Shown in pieces: positions 1 to 8,796 of a stretch of DNA of 36,001 nt. How positions within the stretch are numbered: the first letter of the stretch is position 1; the number at the start of each line of letters is the position of its first letter. This DNA is from Fidelibacterota bacterium. Lineage in GTDB: Bacteria > Fidelibacterota > Marinisomatia > Marinisomatales > SCKK01. The notes beneath the pieces were generated by a model. The model saw only the letters and a program-made list of their open reading frames with translations. It had not been told where the DNA came from and did not search any database. Where the stretch lies: contig SCKK01000038.1 in assembly GCA_004124475.1 (NCBI GenBank), forward strand, positions 1 through 36,001, in the 5' to 3' direction. A program made the translations under genes and the position numbers.

Positions 1-125
1 TCCCGGCTTATCGTCGATTGATGAACCCCAATATGTTCAGCAATCTCTATCTGATTAAATCCCTGGTTAAGCATAAGTTTTATTCCATACCTTTGCTCTT
101 GGGTGAGCTGCTTGTATTGTTGCAT
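1..125 (-). CDS. IS30-family transposase, N-terminal fragment (continues off window)
   Basis: Reading the minus strand from the ATG at 123-125 gives MQQYKQLTQEQRYGIK, then a helix-turn-helix with NQIEIAEHIGVHQSTISR. This is the typical start of IS30-type DDE transposases: a Q-L-T-x-E-x-R-Y-x-I opening followed by an HTH that binds the terminal repeats. About 41 codons are visible; the DDE catalytic core lies outside the window. A GAGGAG ribosome-binding site lies four bases upstream of the ATG, which supports this start. No stop or frameshift occurs in the visible part, so the element could be intact. Confidence 0.75.
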   Translation of the reverse strand, partial: MQQYKQLTQEQRYGIKLMLNQGFNQIEIAEHIGVHQSTISR

Positions 126-200
126 TTGTGCTCCTCGTTTTTGTTTGGAAAAGAGGAAGCAAGAATACGGCAGCTTGACCCCTTCTTAAAACAATTGAGA
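1..200 (-). mobile_element. Left part of an IS30-family insertion sequence, cut by window edge
   Basis: The first 125 bases encode, on the minus strand, the N-terminus of an IS30-type transposase, so an insertion sequence enters the window here and continues beyond base 1. The non-coding stretch at about 126-200 should contain its terminal inverted repeat; a run reading AAGAAGGGGTCAAGCTGCC on the minus strand near 170-190 is the likely end, but the other end is outside the window, so neither the inverted repeat nor a target duplication can be confirmed. The outer limit given is therefore approximate. Confidence 0.6.
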
Positions 201-607
201 TGCACTTAATAGTTGAATTCAAGTTAAATTATAAGCACCCTCTTAGAACAATAAACTACCTAAATCGGTCAAAGACGAAACCAAAAATCCCGAAGGTTCG
301 AGATTACCCTAACCGCTCCGTCAGGAGTCCCCACGGGAAAAGACGAAAACATCTCACCACTCTTTGGATTTTCGATTTATCCCGACTGACCAGGAACAAT
401 TTGAAAAATCTTATTTCAAATGAAAATAGTCCCCGATACAGTTCCTGACGCGTCGGAACCTTGCTGTACCTCCTTACCTACCCGACAAAGCCATTCAGGC
501 GGGCGAGACAGGCAATCGTCAATAGTCAATCGTTTCCCGCCTCCTTAGCCTCAGCCTTTTTACCCCCCCCCGACCCCGACTTGTCGGGGGGACGCAGCTA
601 TGTTCTT
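126..607. other. Gene-free stretch between IS30 end and carB
   Basis: About 480 bases without a convincing gene. The open frames present are short, have odd composition and show no family resemblance. The stretch holds the presumed IS terminal region (about 126-200), a CTCC-GTCA-GGAG hairpin near 316-328 that resembles the repeats at 13129 and 20605, and a GC-rich hairpin with C/G runs at 561-590 just downstream of the carB stop codon. Confidence 0.5.
574..589. repeat. Short GC hairpin downstream of carB, possible weak terminator
   Basis: CCCCGA-CTTG-TCGGGG is a perfect six-base-pair stem with a four-base loop, 19 bases past the carB stop. It is followed on the carB strand by a G-run and TAAAAAGG rather than a U-tract, so it is not a canonical intrinsic terminator. 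It resembles the CCCGA/TCGGG hairpins at 8536 and 25177 and may belong to a dispersed hairpin family. Confidence 0.4.
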
Positions 608-3600
608 CTACTTCACCTCGACCCGAAAGTATTCCTGTAAACTCTTCACCTTCAATTTTCCTCTCTGCAATGTCCGAATTCCCCTGACAGCCGCCTGGGC
701 TCCGGAAAGGGTAGTAATCACCGGAACGCTATGCTGAATAGCTGCCCGGCCGATGGCATATTCATCGTATCGCGATTGAGAGCCGAGAGGAGTGTTGATG
801 ACAAGCTGGATTTCATCGTTCTTGATTGCATCCACGACATTCGGTCTTCCTTCTCCCACTTTAAATATTTTCTTAGCCTGAACACCGTTCCGGTTGCACG
901 TTTCCGCTGTACCCTCCGTTGCAACAATATGGAATCCCATCTCCGCAAAGTCGCGAGCAATGGAAATAGCCTTCATCTTATCGTTATCATTAACACTGAT
1001 AAAGACAGCACCCTGGATTGGGAGTTTATCTCCTCCTCCAATAAGGGCTTTCGCAAAAGCATTGCCAAATTGATGAGCCATCCCCATTACTTCACCCGTA
1101 GATTTCATTTCAGGACCTAAAAAAACCTTTTCGTTTGGGAATTTATTAAAAGGAAATACAGGTTTTTTGACAGCGATAAAACCATTAGAATGACCTTTTG
1201 GTAATTTGTAATCGGATAGTTTCCTGCCCAGAGCCAGTCCGGTCGCAATCTTTGCTAAGGAAACATTTGTAGCCTTACTCACAAAAGGTACGGTTCGACT
1301 TGCCCTTGGATTTGCCTCTAACACATAGATTTTCCCATCTTTCTCTGCAAACTGGATGTTGATAAGTCCTATTACGCCTAAAGCCAAGGCGATCTCACAA
1401 GTATAATTTTCGATCTGAGATAAACTCCCCTGACTAATCCAGTAGGGTGGTAACACACAAGACGAATCACCGCTGTGTATACCCGCTTCCTCGATGTGCT
1501 GCATGACACCCCCGATGTAGACCTCCTCGCCATCACAGAGGGCGTCAACATCAAATTCAAATGCATCCTCAAGGAATGTATCAATAAGGATGGGATGTTC
1601 CGGAGAGACTTCAGATGCCAGGCGAACATAATTGAGAAGTTCCATATCATCATACACAATTTCCATAGCTCGACCACCCAACACATAAGATGGGCGTACC
1701 AGGACCGGATATCCGACCACCTTGGCTACTTCCACGGCATCTTCTTCAGAAAAAGCTGTCCCATATTCCGGTATTGTGATATTCAGATGGTCTAATAAAG
1801 CCCCAAACTTTTGGCGGTTTTCTGCCAGATCGATGGATTCAGGGGATGTTCCCATGATAGACGCTCCTGCTTTCTGAAGTTTTTTAGCAATGTTCAATGG
1901 AGTCTGCCCCCCGAACTGAACCAGAATTCCCTCCGGTTTCTCCAGATCCACAATATTCATTACATCCTCAAATGTGAGAGGCTCGAAGTAGAGACGGTCT
2001 GTAATGTCAAAGTCCGTAGAGACGGTCTCCGGATTGCAGTTTACCATGATTGCTTTCCACCCTAATTCTCGAATAGCAAAAACCGCCTGAACGCAGCAGT
2101 AGTCAAATTCAATCCCCTGACCTATCCGGTTAGGTCCTCCTCCGAGGATAATCACCTTTTTCCCTTCCAAAGGTTCAATCTCGTTTTCCTCTTCGTAGGT
2201 AGAGTAGCAGTAGGGAGTGTTTGCTTCGAATTCAGCAGCACAGGTATCTACTACCTTATATGTGGGAATAACCCCTTCCCTCACACGTCTTTTTCTAACC
2301 GCAAGCTCCGAAAGGTTATACATACGTCCAATCTGCCGGTCTGAAAACCCCTCTCCTTTCAACACTTTTAAGGTGGATACATCAAGGCTACCTTTCTCTT
2401 TGAGATTGATATTATCATTTCTCACAATGAGCTCAATCTGGCGCAGAAACCACGGATCAATCTTTGTGATGCGGTGGACTTCCTCCACCGATTGTCCTTC
2501 CAAGAAAGCATTCCTTATCTTTAAAAGACGGAAGGAGGTTGGAAACCGCAGTTTGGTCATATCGAGGGGACGCTTCCCCGGCTTCGGCTCTAAACCATCA
2601 AGTCCGATTTCAAGGGATCGGAACGCTTTCTGTAGCGATTCCCGAAATGTTCTGCCTATGGCCATCGCTTCCCCCACTGATTGCATCTGCACTCCCAAAT
2701 GTCCATTGGCAGAAGGAAACTTCTCGAAATCCCAGCGTGGAATTTTCGTGACCACGTAATCTATCGTCGGCTCAAACGCAGCCAGTGTTTTCCCGGTGAT
2801 ATCATTTTGGAGTTCATCCAAGGTATAGCCCACTGCTAACTTTGCCGCTACCTTGGCAATGGGAAATCCTGTTGCCTTGGATGCCAGCGCCGACGAGCGG
2901 CTTACTCGTGGATTCATTTCAATGATAACCATGCGACCTGTTTTGGGATGAACAGCAAACTGTATATTCGAACCTCCTGTGTCCACACCAATAGCCCGAA
3001 TGCAAGCGATAGCCCAGTCCCTCATCTTTTGGTATTCCCTATCCGTTAGTGTTTGAGCCGGCGCCACTGTGATGGAATCCCCTGTGTGCACACCCATAGG
3101 ATCAACGTTTTCTATAGAACAAACCACAATGACGTTATCGTTCCTGTCCCGGATCACCTCCAATTCAAACTCTTTCCATCCTAACAATGATTCTTCGATA
3201 AGTATCTCTGTTGTTGGGCTTTCTTCCAATCCCTTTTCCACTAATGGAAGAAATTCCTCTTGGTTAAAAGCAGCGCTACCCCCCGTCCCCCCAAGGGTAA
3301 AGGATGGTCGGATAATCACTGGGAATTCAAGTGTCTGCATAATCGTAACAGCATCATCAGGAGAGTGTGCAAATCCTCCCTTTGGAACATCTATTCCCAC
3401 AGTTTCCATTTCGGTCTTGAACTGTTTTCTATCCTCAGCTTTCCGGATAGCTTCAATGTCAGCACCAATGAGTTCCACCCCGAACTTTTTCAAAATTCCT
3501 CGGTTTTGAAGTTCTACCGCTACGTTTAGAGCAGTTTGACCTCCTACGGTTGGGAGCAGAGCATCGGGTTTTTCCTTTTCAATGACAGCTTCAAGAATCT

Positions 3601-3814
3601 CAGGTGTAACAGGCTCAATGTAAGTAGCGTGAGCCATCTCCGGATCCGTCATGATGGTGGCTGGATTGGAATTGACCAGTACTACTCGATATCCCTCTTC
3701 TTTCAATGCTTTACACGCCTGCGTACCTGAATAGTCAAATTCGCATGCCTGCCCGATCACGATAGGTCCAGCACCAATGATGAGAATGGATTCTATATCA
3801 GTCCGTTTGGGCAT
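608..3814 (-). CDS. carB: Carbamoyl-phosphate synthase large subunit
   Basis: At 1068 residues this has the family's usual length. It makes carbamoyl phosphate from ammonia (channelled from CarA), bicarbonate and two ATP, feeding pyrimidine and arginine synthesis in the cytoplasm. The order is the classical one: an N-terminal ATP-grasp half starting at [20 protein letters not shown], with [18 protein letters not shown] and the [17 protein letters not shown] signature; an oligomerisation domain; a second ATP-grasp half with [17 protein letters not shown] and the matching [17 protein letters not shown] signature; and a C-terminal MGS-like regulatory domain of about 130 residues. The start ATG is preceded by AAGGGAAG. 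The gene is separated from carA by about 3.4 kb holding an exporter operon and a transposase remnant, all on the same strand. No disruption is seen. Confidence 0.97.
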   Translation of the reverse strand: MPKRTDIESILIIGAGPIVIGQACEFDYSGTQACKALKEEGYRVVLVNSNPATIMTDPEMAHATYIEPVTPEILEAVIEKEKPDALLPTVGGQTALNVAVELQNRGILKKFGVELIGADIEAIRKAEDRKQFKTEMETVGIDVPKGGFAHSPDDAVTIMQTLEFPVIIRPSFTLGGTGGSAAFNQEEFLPLVEKGLEESPTTEILIEESLLGWKEFELEVIRDRNDNVIVVCSIENVDPMGVHTGDSITVAPAQTLTDREYQKMRDWAIACIRAIGVDTGGSNIQFAVHPKTGRMVIIEMNPRVSRSSALASKATGFPIAKVAAKLAVGYTLDELQNDITGKTLAAFEPTIDYVVTKIPRWDFEKFPSANGHLGVQMQSVGEAMAIGRTFRESLQKAFRSLEIGLDGLEPKPGKRPLDMTKLRFPTSFRLLKIRNAFLEGQSVEEVHRITKIDPWFLRQIELIVRNDNINLKEKGSLDVSTLKVLKGEGFSDRQIGRMYNLSELAVRKRRVREGVIPTYKVVDTCAAEFEANTPYCYSTYEEENEIEPLEGKKVIILGGGPNRIGQGIEFDYCCVQAVFAIRELGWKAIMVNCNPETVSTDFDITDRLYFEPLTFEDVMNIVDLEKPEGILVQFGGQTPLNIAKKLQKAGASIMGTSPESIDLAENRQKFGALLDHLNITIPEYGTAFSEEDAVEVAKVVGYPVLVRPSYVLGGRAMEIVYDDMELLNYVRLASEVSPEHPILIDTFLEDAFEFDVDALCDGEEVYIGGVMQHIEEAGIHSGDSSCVLPPYWISQGSLSQIENYTCEIALALGVIGLINIQFAEKDGKIYVLEANPRASRTVPFVSKATNVSLAKIATGLALGRKLSDYKLPKGHSNGFIAVKKPVFPFNKFPNEKVFLGPEMKSTGEVMGMAHQFGNAFAKALIGGGDKLPIQGAVFISVNDNDKMKAISIARDFAEMGFHIVATEGTAETCNRNGVQAKKIFKVGEGRPNVVDAIKNDEIQLVINTPLGSQSRYDEYAIGRAAIQHSVPVITTLSGAQAAVRGIRTLQRGKLKVKSLQEYFRVEVK

Positions 3815-3845
3815 CTGTCTTCCCTTTACTCATTTAGATTGTCGT

Positions 3846-4634
3846 CTATTCAAATATTTTATCCTTCAAGCCCTGATTAATTTTGTAATTGTTGAATTCC
3901 ATCCTAATTGAGCCTACGAAATCTTTACCCAACTCAAAATCACCCGGTTCTTCATGTTCACCGAATGGACCTCTCCCTTCTCTATGAAGCGCTTCAACAA
4001 AATCGCCTTTGATGTGGAATTGAATGTCCGTCACTTCCGGTAGAAAAAATTCTTCTCCGAATTTTCCATATGTTGATTTTACAGTCATAATTTTCATTGT
4101 GTCAATATACGTTTCAACCCGTGGGACCACCCCTTTCTCCAAATCAATCCATAGTCTCATCAGCATCCGTTTGGATTCATCTTTCATAAAAGTCCATGTC
4201 TTATGATCACCAGAACTGGCTCCCAGACTACCTTCCACTACCCACAACAGATTCCCCTCTAAAGTATCGAGACCTGTAATGTGCGGATTGTTCAATCCTT
4301 TTAGGAGATTCCCAGATGAGGTTGCCAATCCTGATTTGGGGATAATAGCAAACCCCCTCGTTTTTACCTTCAACTTATCCGGTTGCTTGAAATAAAGTTT
4401 AACCTTTTTCTTTGGCATTCGAAACCCAGGCATTTTCACGGTTATTTTTACTTTTACCGTATAATCCTTAATAGAAAGAAAGCTCTCCTCCAACCGTTGG
4501 AATATAGAATCGATGGTAACCCGGAATTCTCCCATATTAACCTGCCCATAACAAGGAATAATTAGCCCACCCATAATCACAACAAGATAGATTGCTATCA
4601 ACTTTATCTGAAAATCCTTCAGACACAAATTCAT
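3846..4634 (-). CDS. Exported LolA-like (outer-membrane lipoprotein-sorting-type) protein
   Basis: 262 residues. A hydrophobic N-terminal segment (about residues 9-30, ending CYGQ) is a signal peptide, so the protein is periplasmic or surface-exposed. The rest resembles the LolA/LolB fold: a long amphipathic start (IDSIFQRLEESFLSIKDYTVKVKI) followed by beta-rich sequence with KLYFKQPDKLKVKTRGFAIIPK, the pattern of proteins that carry lipids or lipoproteins in a half-barrel. The start overlaps the stop of the upstream permease by four bases (ATGA), implying translational coupling and a shared role with the ABC transporter. The substrate is unknown. The assignment rests on fold-like pattern only. 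Confidence 0.65.
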   Translation of the reverse strand: MNLCLKDFQIKLIAIYLVVIMGGLIIPCYGQVNMGEFRVTIDSIFQRLEESFLSIKDYTVKVKITVKMPGFRMPKKKVKLYFKQPDKLKVKTRGFAIIPKSGLATSSGNLLKGLNNPHITGLDTLEGNLLWVVEGSLGASSGDHKTWTFMKDESKRMLMRLWIDLEKGVVPRVETYIDTMKIMTVKSTYGKFGEEFFLPEVTDIQFHIKGDFVEALHREGRGPFGEHEEPGDFELGKDFVGSIRMEFNNYKINQGLKDKIFE

Positions 4635-5470
4635 GTCAAAATATCCTTTCTGGAAAAAACTACAAAGCTAACACCAAGAAATCCTGCTGTATAGATAACG
4701 AGTATCAAAATACTCATGCCGATCTCACGCCATGGAATGGGGTCATAAAAAGCTTCCTTCCAAATGTCTATGTATGTTGTAAAGAAATAGGGTCGAATCT
4801 TTACGAAAAAATCGAGTGGCAGGTTAGAGACTGCAAGTCCGACAAAAATAACAGCCATTGCTCCAATAATGGGACCTATACCATTATTCACCATTGTGGA
4901 AAACATGAAGCATAAAGACGCCACAACCAACATGACACCGATAGAAAAGATAAAGGAAAGAGCAAAGCGCATCCAGGCTATATCCGATGGAAGAATGAGA
5001 ATCCCTTTGTGAATGACAATTAAATCCCCGGTTCCCAACCAGAGAGAGCCAAGACCCAAGCTCATAATGGCAAAGAAAATAATAAGGGCTGCTGTGTATA
5101 TGTAGGTTGCTAATAACTTTGACAGAAGAATTTTCCCCCGGGATACTGGACGAGTCAAATAAATTCGAAACGTACCTGCAGAACCTTCTCCCGCCACAAC
5201 ATCCCCAGCAACCAGCGTTATGAGAAATGGAATATGAATCCACAGAAAATTCATCACTAAATACGTTGCTAAAAATCCATTAAAAACGGAACCGACCACA
5301 ATGAAATTTTCCTGTAGTTGCTCAGTCATATCCCGGTGAACCTGACTGCCCCCAACTTTGAAGCCCCAGAGAATCAACGGCATAAGAATACCAATTACAA
5401 TAAACCCAATAAAGCTACGCCGCTTCCCCCCTATCTTGATCAATTCATTTTTAATGAGTCGCCATAACAT
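4631..5470 (-). CDS. ABC-2 type transporter permease
   Basis: 279 residues with about six hydrophobic membrane segments, beginning with a cytoplasmic LIKNELIKIGGKRRSFIGF start typical of ABC-2/NosY-type permeases. A conserved stretch GDVVAGEGSAGTFRIYLTRP followed by VSRGKILLSK matches the family's coupling region (GE...GTLR..L..P.SR..ll..K). It lies two bases downstream of the ATPase gene and overlaps the next gene by four, so the three form one transcription unit. It probably forms the membrane channel of an exporter with the ATPase at 5473-6384. The substrate cannot be told from sequence. Confidence 0.85.
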   Translation of the reverse strand: MLWRLIKNELIKIGGKRRSFIGFIVIGILMPLILWGFKVGGSQVHRDMTEQLQENFIVVGSVFNGFLATYLVMNFLWIHIPFLITLVAGDVVAGEGSAGTFRIYLTRPVSRGKILLSKLLATYIYTAALIIFFAIMSLGLGSLWLGTGDLIVIHKGILILPSDIAWMRFALSFIFSIGVMLVVASLCFMFSTMVNNGIGPIIGAMAVIFVGLAVSNLPLDFFVKIRPYFFTTYIDIWKEAFYDPIPWREIGMSILILVIYTAGFLGVSFVVFSRKDILT

Positions 5471-5472
5471 AT

Positions 5473-6384
5473 CTAACTATCATCTCCTTTCGTCAGAAAC
5501 AAGAAAAAGTCCTCTAATGAAGAATGAGGCACAATGGCAGACACTTTTATCCCTTTTTCTACAAGAACAGTTGTCAGATTCGGTAAATCATCCTTGCTAA
5601 CCGACACTTTTATTGATTCCTCTCTCACCGCCACGATTTTTACAAAGTCAAGTTGCCGAATAACAGATACGGCCTCATCTACGGGTTGTGCTTGAATCTC
5701 AGTCGTAAAAAGATCGGTCTGTTTCAGCAGGTCTTTAACCTTCCCGGAAACCACCAATCGTCCTTCATTGATGATTGCCATTGTTGAACAAGACTGCTCT
5801 ACTTCGTGTAATAGGTGGGATGAAAGGAAAACAGTAATTCCTTCATCAGACATTGATTTTATCAATTCTCTTACTTCTTTAATTCCATGTGGATCGAGTC
5901 CTGAAGTAGGTTCATCCAGGATCATCAACTTAGGATTGTGAAGGAGAGCTTGTGCAATCCCTAATCTTTGTTTCATTCCATGGGAGTAGGCTTTTACCTT
6001 ATCATCCGCTCGATCAATCAGTCTGACAATCTCCAACACTTCGTCAATACGCCTATTTGTCCCTCCTCCCAGATTTGCTAAAATTTGAAGGTTACGTCTC
6101 GCTGTGAGATTTTTATAAAAGGCAGCTTCTTCGATGAGCGCACCCACGTTTTGTAGAGAGCCATTTCGATGCTTCGTCACCCATTTGCCAAAGATTTCCA
6201 CATCCCCTGAATCCGGTTTTATTAGTGACAGAATCAGACGGATAGTAGTAGACTTCCCAGCGCCGTTAGGTCCGAGAAAACCGAACACCTCTCCTTCAGT
6301 TACTTCGAGATTTAAGGAATCAACTACCTTTCGATCTTTAAAAGATTTGGTAAGATTCTTTATTCTCAGTATTACTTCACTCAT
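5473..6384 (-). CDS. ABC transporter ATP-binding protein (ABC-2 exporter type)
   Basis: 303 residues. Walker A is GPNGAGKST at about residues 38-46, the signature motif is YSHGMKQRLG at about 133-142, and Walker B with catalytic Glu is LMILDEPTSGLD at about 153-164, followed by the switch His in SSHLLHEVEQ. The C-terminal 80-residue extension is common in ATPases that energise ABC-2 permeases of the drug, bacteriocin or Nos type. It is the first gene of a tight three-gene operon with the permease and the LolA-like protein. The upstream REP unit begins nine bases before its start codon, so the native promoter may lie within or beyond that repeat. Confidence 0.92.
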   Translation of the reverse strand: MSEVILRIKNLTKSFKDRKVVDSLNLEVTEGEVFGFLGPNGAGKSTTIRLILSLIKPDSGDVEIFGKWVTKHRNGSLQNVGALIEEAAFYKNLTARRNLQILANLGGGTNRRIDEVLEIVRLIDRADDKVKAYSHGMKQRLGIAQALLHNPKLMILDEPTSGLDPHGIKEVRELIKSMSDEGITVFLSSHLLHEVEQSCSTMAIINEGRLVVSGKVKDLLKQTDLFTTEIQAQPVDEAVSVIRQLDFVKIVAVREESIKVSVSKDDLPNLTTVLVEKGIKVSAIVPHSSLEDFFLFLTKGDDS

Positions 6385-6393
6385 TTCTCACAT

Positions 6394-6485
6394 TGTAGGA
6401 CAAGATGGCATCTTGTCCCTCTTCCCTCCACTCAACTCATCATATACCCTTTTCATAATAAGGCAAGATAACATCTTACCTTACA
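6394..6485. repeat. REP unit, copy A (two palindromes), downstream of RAYT remnant
   Basis: A 92-base unit that recurs at 7170-7261 with about six mismatches. It starts TGTAGG and ends CTTACCTTACA. It contains two palindromes: GGACAAGAT-GGC-ATCTTGTCC (6398-6418, perfect nine-base arms) and GGCAAGAT-AAC-ATCTTACC (6462-6480, with one mismatch that is a wobble pair on the minus strand). This two-palindrome layout is that of bacterial REP/BIME elements, and the transposase-like gene between the two copies is the enzyme type expected to mobilise them. Confidence 0.8.
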
Positions 6486-6502
6486 TTCCGATGCCATATA
6501 CA

Positions 6503-7150
6503 TTATTGTAAAATATCATTTCGCACATATGTCCATTTCCAATTATTCCATTCCTTAACAAGTCCAGCATGGACTGGATTACTAAGAATATAGGAGACCA
6601 CTCTTTCAAAATCATCGTAGTCACGTATGTAATGGTCATAGCTTTCATGAACCCAAAAATCACCATGTCTACATAAAATCTTGTTTCCCTCTCGTGCGGT
6701 ATGCCTTTTTAGCGAATGCATTATCATTGATAGTGAGTGGCAATCGTCATTCTTTTGCAAGGGTTTTAACAGGATGTGGACATGATTTGACATGATGCAG
6801 TAACAATAGAGTTCCTATACCTTTCCATCCCTGTAATGCAAAGCTTCCTCAACGATTTCTGCTATTTTTTGGTTCCTCAGCCAAAAATGTCTTGTTGATT
6901 TTCTGTCAAGATAGGCATCAACCTTCTCAAAATACTTTATCTTTAGTTCCCATAATTTATCAGCAATAATATTCTTGCCTTTAATGTTACTGAACTTTCG
7001 TTTGTGATTTTCATATTCCTGTTGAAGATTTTCCAGAACACTCTTGGGAATGCTTCCCGAAAGCCTGAACGTAACAAAAATAATTGATCCCTTGGGTTGG
7101 ATATGCGGGAGTTTCCTTTTATAAGAAAGTTTATACTCCAGATTACTCAT
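6503..7150 (-). pseudogene. REP-associated tyrosine transposase (RAYT, Y1/IS200-like), split by an in-frame TAG
   Basis: Two open segments in the same frame join into one protein of about 215 residues. The first (6815-7150) gives YKRKLPHIQPKG then SIIFVTFRLSGSIP, the usual start of REP-associated Y1 transposases. It ends LHYRDGKV followed by TAG at 6815-6817. The same frame continues ELYCYCIMSNHVHILLKP, containing the HUH metal-binding motif (HVH), and later HESYDHYIRDYDDF with the presumed catalytic Tyr, ending at 6503. Family members read roughly DGKRYEL at the break, so a point change to TAG is the simplest explanation. The gene lies between two direct REP units. It is probably inactive unless the amber codon is suppressed. 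Confidence 0.8.
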
Positions 7151-7169
7151 TTCCCTCCTTGTCTGTATT

Positions 7170-7261
7170 TGTAGGACAAGATGTTATCTTGTCCCTCTTC
7201 CCTCTACTCAACGCATCATCTACCCTTTTCATAATAAAGCAAGATAACATCTTACCTTACA
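7170..7261. repeat. REP unit, copy B (two palindromes), upstream of RAYT remnant
   Basis: Direct copy of the unit at 6394-6485: 92 bases, same orientation. Its palindromes are GGACAAGAT-GTT-ATCTTGTCC (7174-7194) and AGCAAGAT-AAC-ATCTTACC near 7238-7256. It lies between the RAYT remnant and the carA stop codon, so it may also act as the 3' end structure of carA. Having both copies in the same orientation around the transposase suggests the whole 0.87-kb block moved or was assembled as a cassette. Confidence 0.8.
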
Positions 7262-7269
7262 ATTTCCTT

Positions 7270-8412
7270 TTATTTCATCATATTAACAAACGTTTCAAAT
7301 AAATACCTCGAATCATGCGGTCCTGGACTTGCTTCAGGATGGTACTGTACAGAGAAAGCTGGAAGGTCCTTACACCTGAGTCCCTCCACTGTGTCATCAT
7401 TCAAATTCCAGTGTGTGATATCAACATCGGAAGGCAATGAGTCAGGATCTACCGTAAAGCCATGGTTCTGGCTTGTAATCTCAATTTTCCCTGTTTCTGC
7501 ATTTCTAACAGGATGATTAATACCCCGATGACCAAATTTCAATTTGTAAGTTTTCGCATTTAAAGCCAACGCAAGAATCTGGTGACCCAGACAAATGCCA
7601 AATATAGGTTTCTTCCCAAGTAACTCTTTCACCGTATTGATTGCATAAGTTACCGCTGCAGGATCCCCCGGACCGTTGGACAGGAGGATACCATCAGGTT
7701 TAATCGACAGTATTTCAGTAGCAGAGGCAGTAGCAGGAAACACAGTGACGTTGCAACCGTGGAAATGAAGAAGACGAAGAATATTCCGCTTTATCCCATA
7801 GTCAATCGCAGCAACTTTCCATGGCGGATTTCGGACTGCCGATTTCGGAATGATGTCTTGTGCCCGCAATCCGCAATCCGATATTCGCATTCGATTTCTC
7901 CATATGTAACGTTTCCCACAGGTTACCCTTTTTGCCAAGTCCAGACCCAACATAGATGGAACCTGCTTTAGTTTGACCATCAGTGAGTCGTAGTCAAAAT
8001 CAACTGTTGAGATGATTCCGTTCATAGCTCCCTCAGTCCGAATGTGTCGAACAAGAGCTCGTGTATCAATTCCTTGAATCCCTACAATACCCTCTTCCCG
8101 GAGATAATCCCCAATAGATTGTGTTGACCGATAATTCGAAGGTACTTCTGTTTCTTCCTTTACAATAAAACCTGCCAACTGTATCCCACGTGATTCAACG
8201 TCATCCGGATTAATTCCATAATTCCCAATATGAGGGTTAGTCATAGTTACAATCTGGCCACAATAGGAAGGGTCGGTGAGAATTTCCTGATAGCCTGTCA
8301 TCCCAGTATTGAAACAGACCTCTCCACTGGTTTCACCTTTAGCACCAAAAGCAAATCCTCTGAACAACCGACCATCTTTCAACAGTAATATGGCTCGTAT
8401 CTTCTCCATCAC
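7270..8412 (-). CDS. carA: Carbamoyl-phosphate synthase small subunit (glutamine amidotransferase)
   Basis: 380 residues. It hydrolyses glutamine and passes ammonia to CarB. The N-terminal CPSase small domain (about 1-170) contains FNTGMTGYQEILTDPSY. The class I amidotransferase domain (about 199-380) has SNGPGDP, the nucleophile Cys274 in FGICLGHQ, and His358/Glu360 in QYHPEAS, so the triad is intact. Between the domains, residues 175-197 (MRISDC...RNPP) are an insertion not expected in the family, encoded by a 65-bp inverted repeat (see the repeat entry). Two ATGs stand in tandem at the start (8407-8412), and either could be used. carB lies 3.4 kb downstream on the same strand. Confidence 0.96.
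   Translation of the reverse strand: MMEKIRAILLLKDGRLFRGFAFGAKGETSGEVCFNTGMTGYQEILTDPSYCGQIVTMTNPHIGNYGINPDDVESRGIQLAGFIVKEETEVPSNYRSTQSIGDYLREEGIVGIQGIDTRALVRHIRTEGAMNGIISTVDFDYDSLMVKLKQVPSMLGLDLAKRVTCGKRYIWRNRMRISDCGLRAQDIIPKSAVRNPPWKVAAIDYGIKRNILRLLHFHGCNVTVFPATASATEILSIKPDGILLSNGPGDPAAVTYAINTVKELLGKKPIFGICLGHQILALALNAKTYKLKFGHRGINHPVRNAETGKIEITSQNHGFTVDPDSLPSDVDITHWNLNDDTVEGLRCKDLPAFSVQYHPEASPGPHDSRYLFETFVNMMK
7824..7888. repeat. In-frame 65-bp inverted repeat inside carA
   Basis: Two 25-base arms, 7824-7848 and 7864-7888, are reverse complements at 20 of 25 positions with a 15-base spacer. Each arm is built from CCGCAATC/CCGAAATC-like words. The element lies in the linker between the two CarA domains, keeps the reading frame and encodes residues 175-197. 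This is what an inserted palindromic mobile repeat tolerated by a surface linker would look like. Its sequence is not related to the REP units nearby. Confidence 0.75.
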
Positions 8413-8535
8413 TTATCTACAGCTGTCAACGCCACAGTCTTAATATTTAGGCTAAACAAACGGTCAGGAAAATCATTTTTCTTACCAACGTTACAAAACA
8501 TATCCAACATGTTATTTTTCGACTTACTAAAAAAA

Positions 8536-8556
8536 AGTCCCGATATCGGGGCTTTT
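8536..8556 (-). terminator. Intrinsic terminator (A/T-flanked palindrome)
   Basis: AGTCCCGAT-ATCGGGGCT is a near-perfect 18-base palindrome (one G-T pair). On the minus strand the stem is followed by a run of eight T (8529-8536 region), and on the plus strand by TTTT, so it may work in both directions but best for minus-strand transcripts from the 8585-9060 region. It insulates carA from the decayed gene upstream. Confidence 0.75.
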
Positions 8557-8584
8557 ACTCACTATTCTCAATATCCACCCATTC

Positions 8585-8773
8585 TTACAGATTTGAACCT
8601 GACCAATACCCTAAAACGAGGAGGATTCCTACGGAAAAATGAGTGCCAATGGACGAAACATTGACCATCAATAAGCTATAAGGCAGTTTCTGTCTATCGG
8701 CATTTTTTCCGCCCACTGCTCCAAACACAAGTATGAAAAGAAACGTGACATACAATGATCCCTTATACACCAC
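8585..8773 (-). CDS. Short hydrophobic open frame, doubtful
   Basis: An open minus-strand frame (GTG at 8771-8773, open upstream to a stop near 8827) ends just before the terminator. The 62 residues contain two hydrophobic stretches, SLYVTFLFILVFGAVGG and LLMVNVSSIGTHFSVGILLVLGYW. I do not recognise it. It immediately follows the decayed oxidase-like gene at 8797-9060 and may be part of that decayed locus or a former downstream membrane-protein gene. No ribosome-binding site is evident. It is listed because of its position before a good terminator, not because coding is established. Confidence 0.25.
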   Translation of the reverse strand: MVYKGSLYVTFLFILVFGAVGGKNADRQKLPYSLLMVNVSSIGTHFSVGILLVLGYWSGSNL

Positions 8774-8796
8774 AAAAGGTTTTGCATAATTCGCTA

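Noticed and set aside
200-448. Plus-strand open frame of about 82 codons after the IS30 end
   Set aside because: Basic, low-complexity composition, no ribosome-binding site, no family resemblance; it crosses a repeat-like hairpin.
2217-2759. 180-codon plus-strand frame opposite carB
   Set aside because: Antisense to an intact, highly conserved gene; a shadow of its codon use.
6394-7261. CRISPR-like array, because of repeated palindromes
   Set aside because: Only two copies 0.78 kb apart around a transposase gene, without regular spacers; the REP explanation is better.
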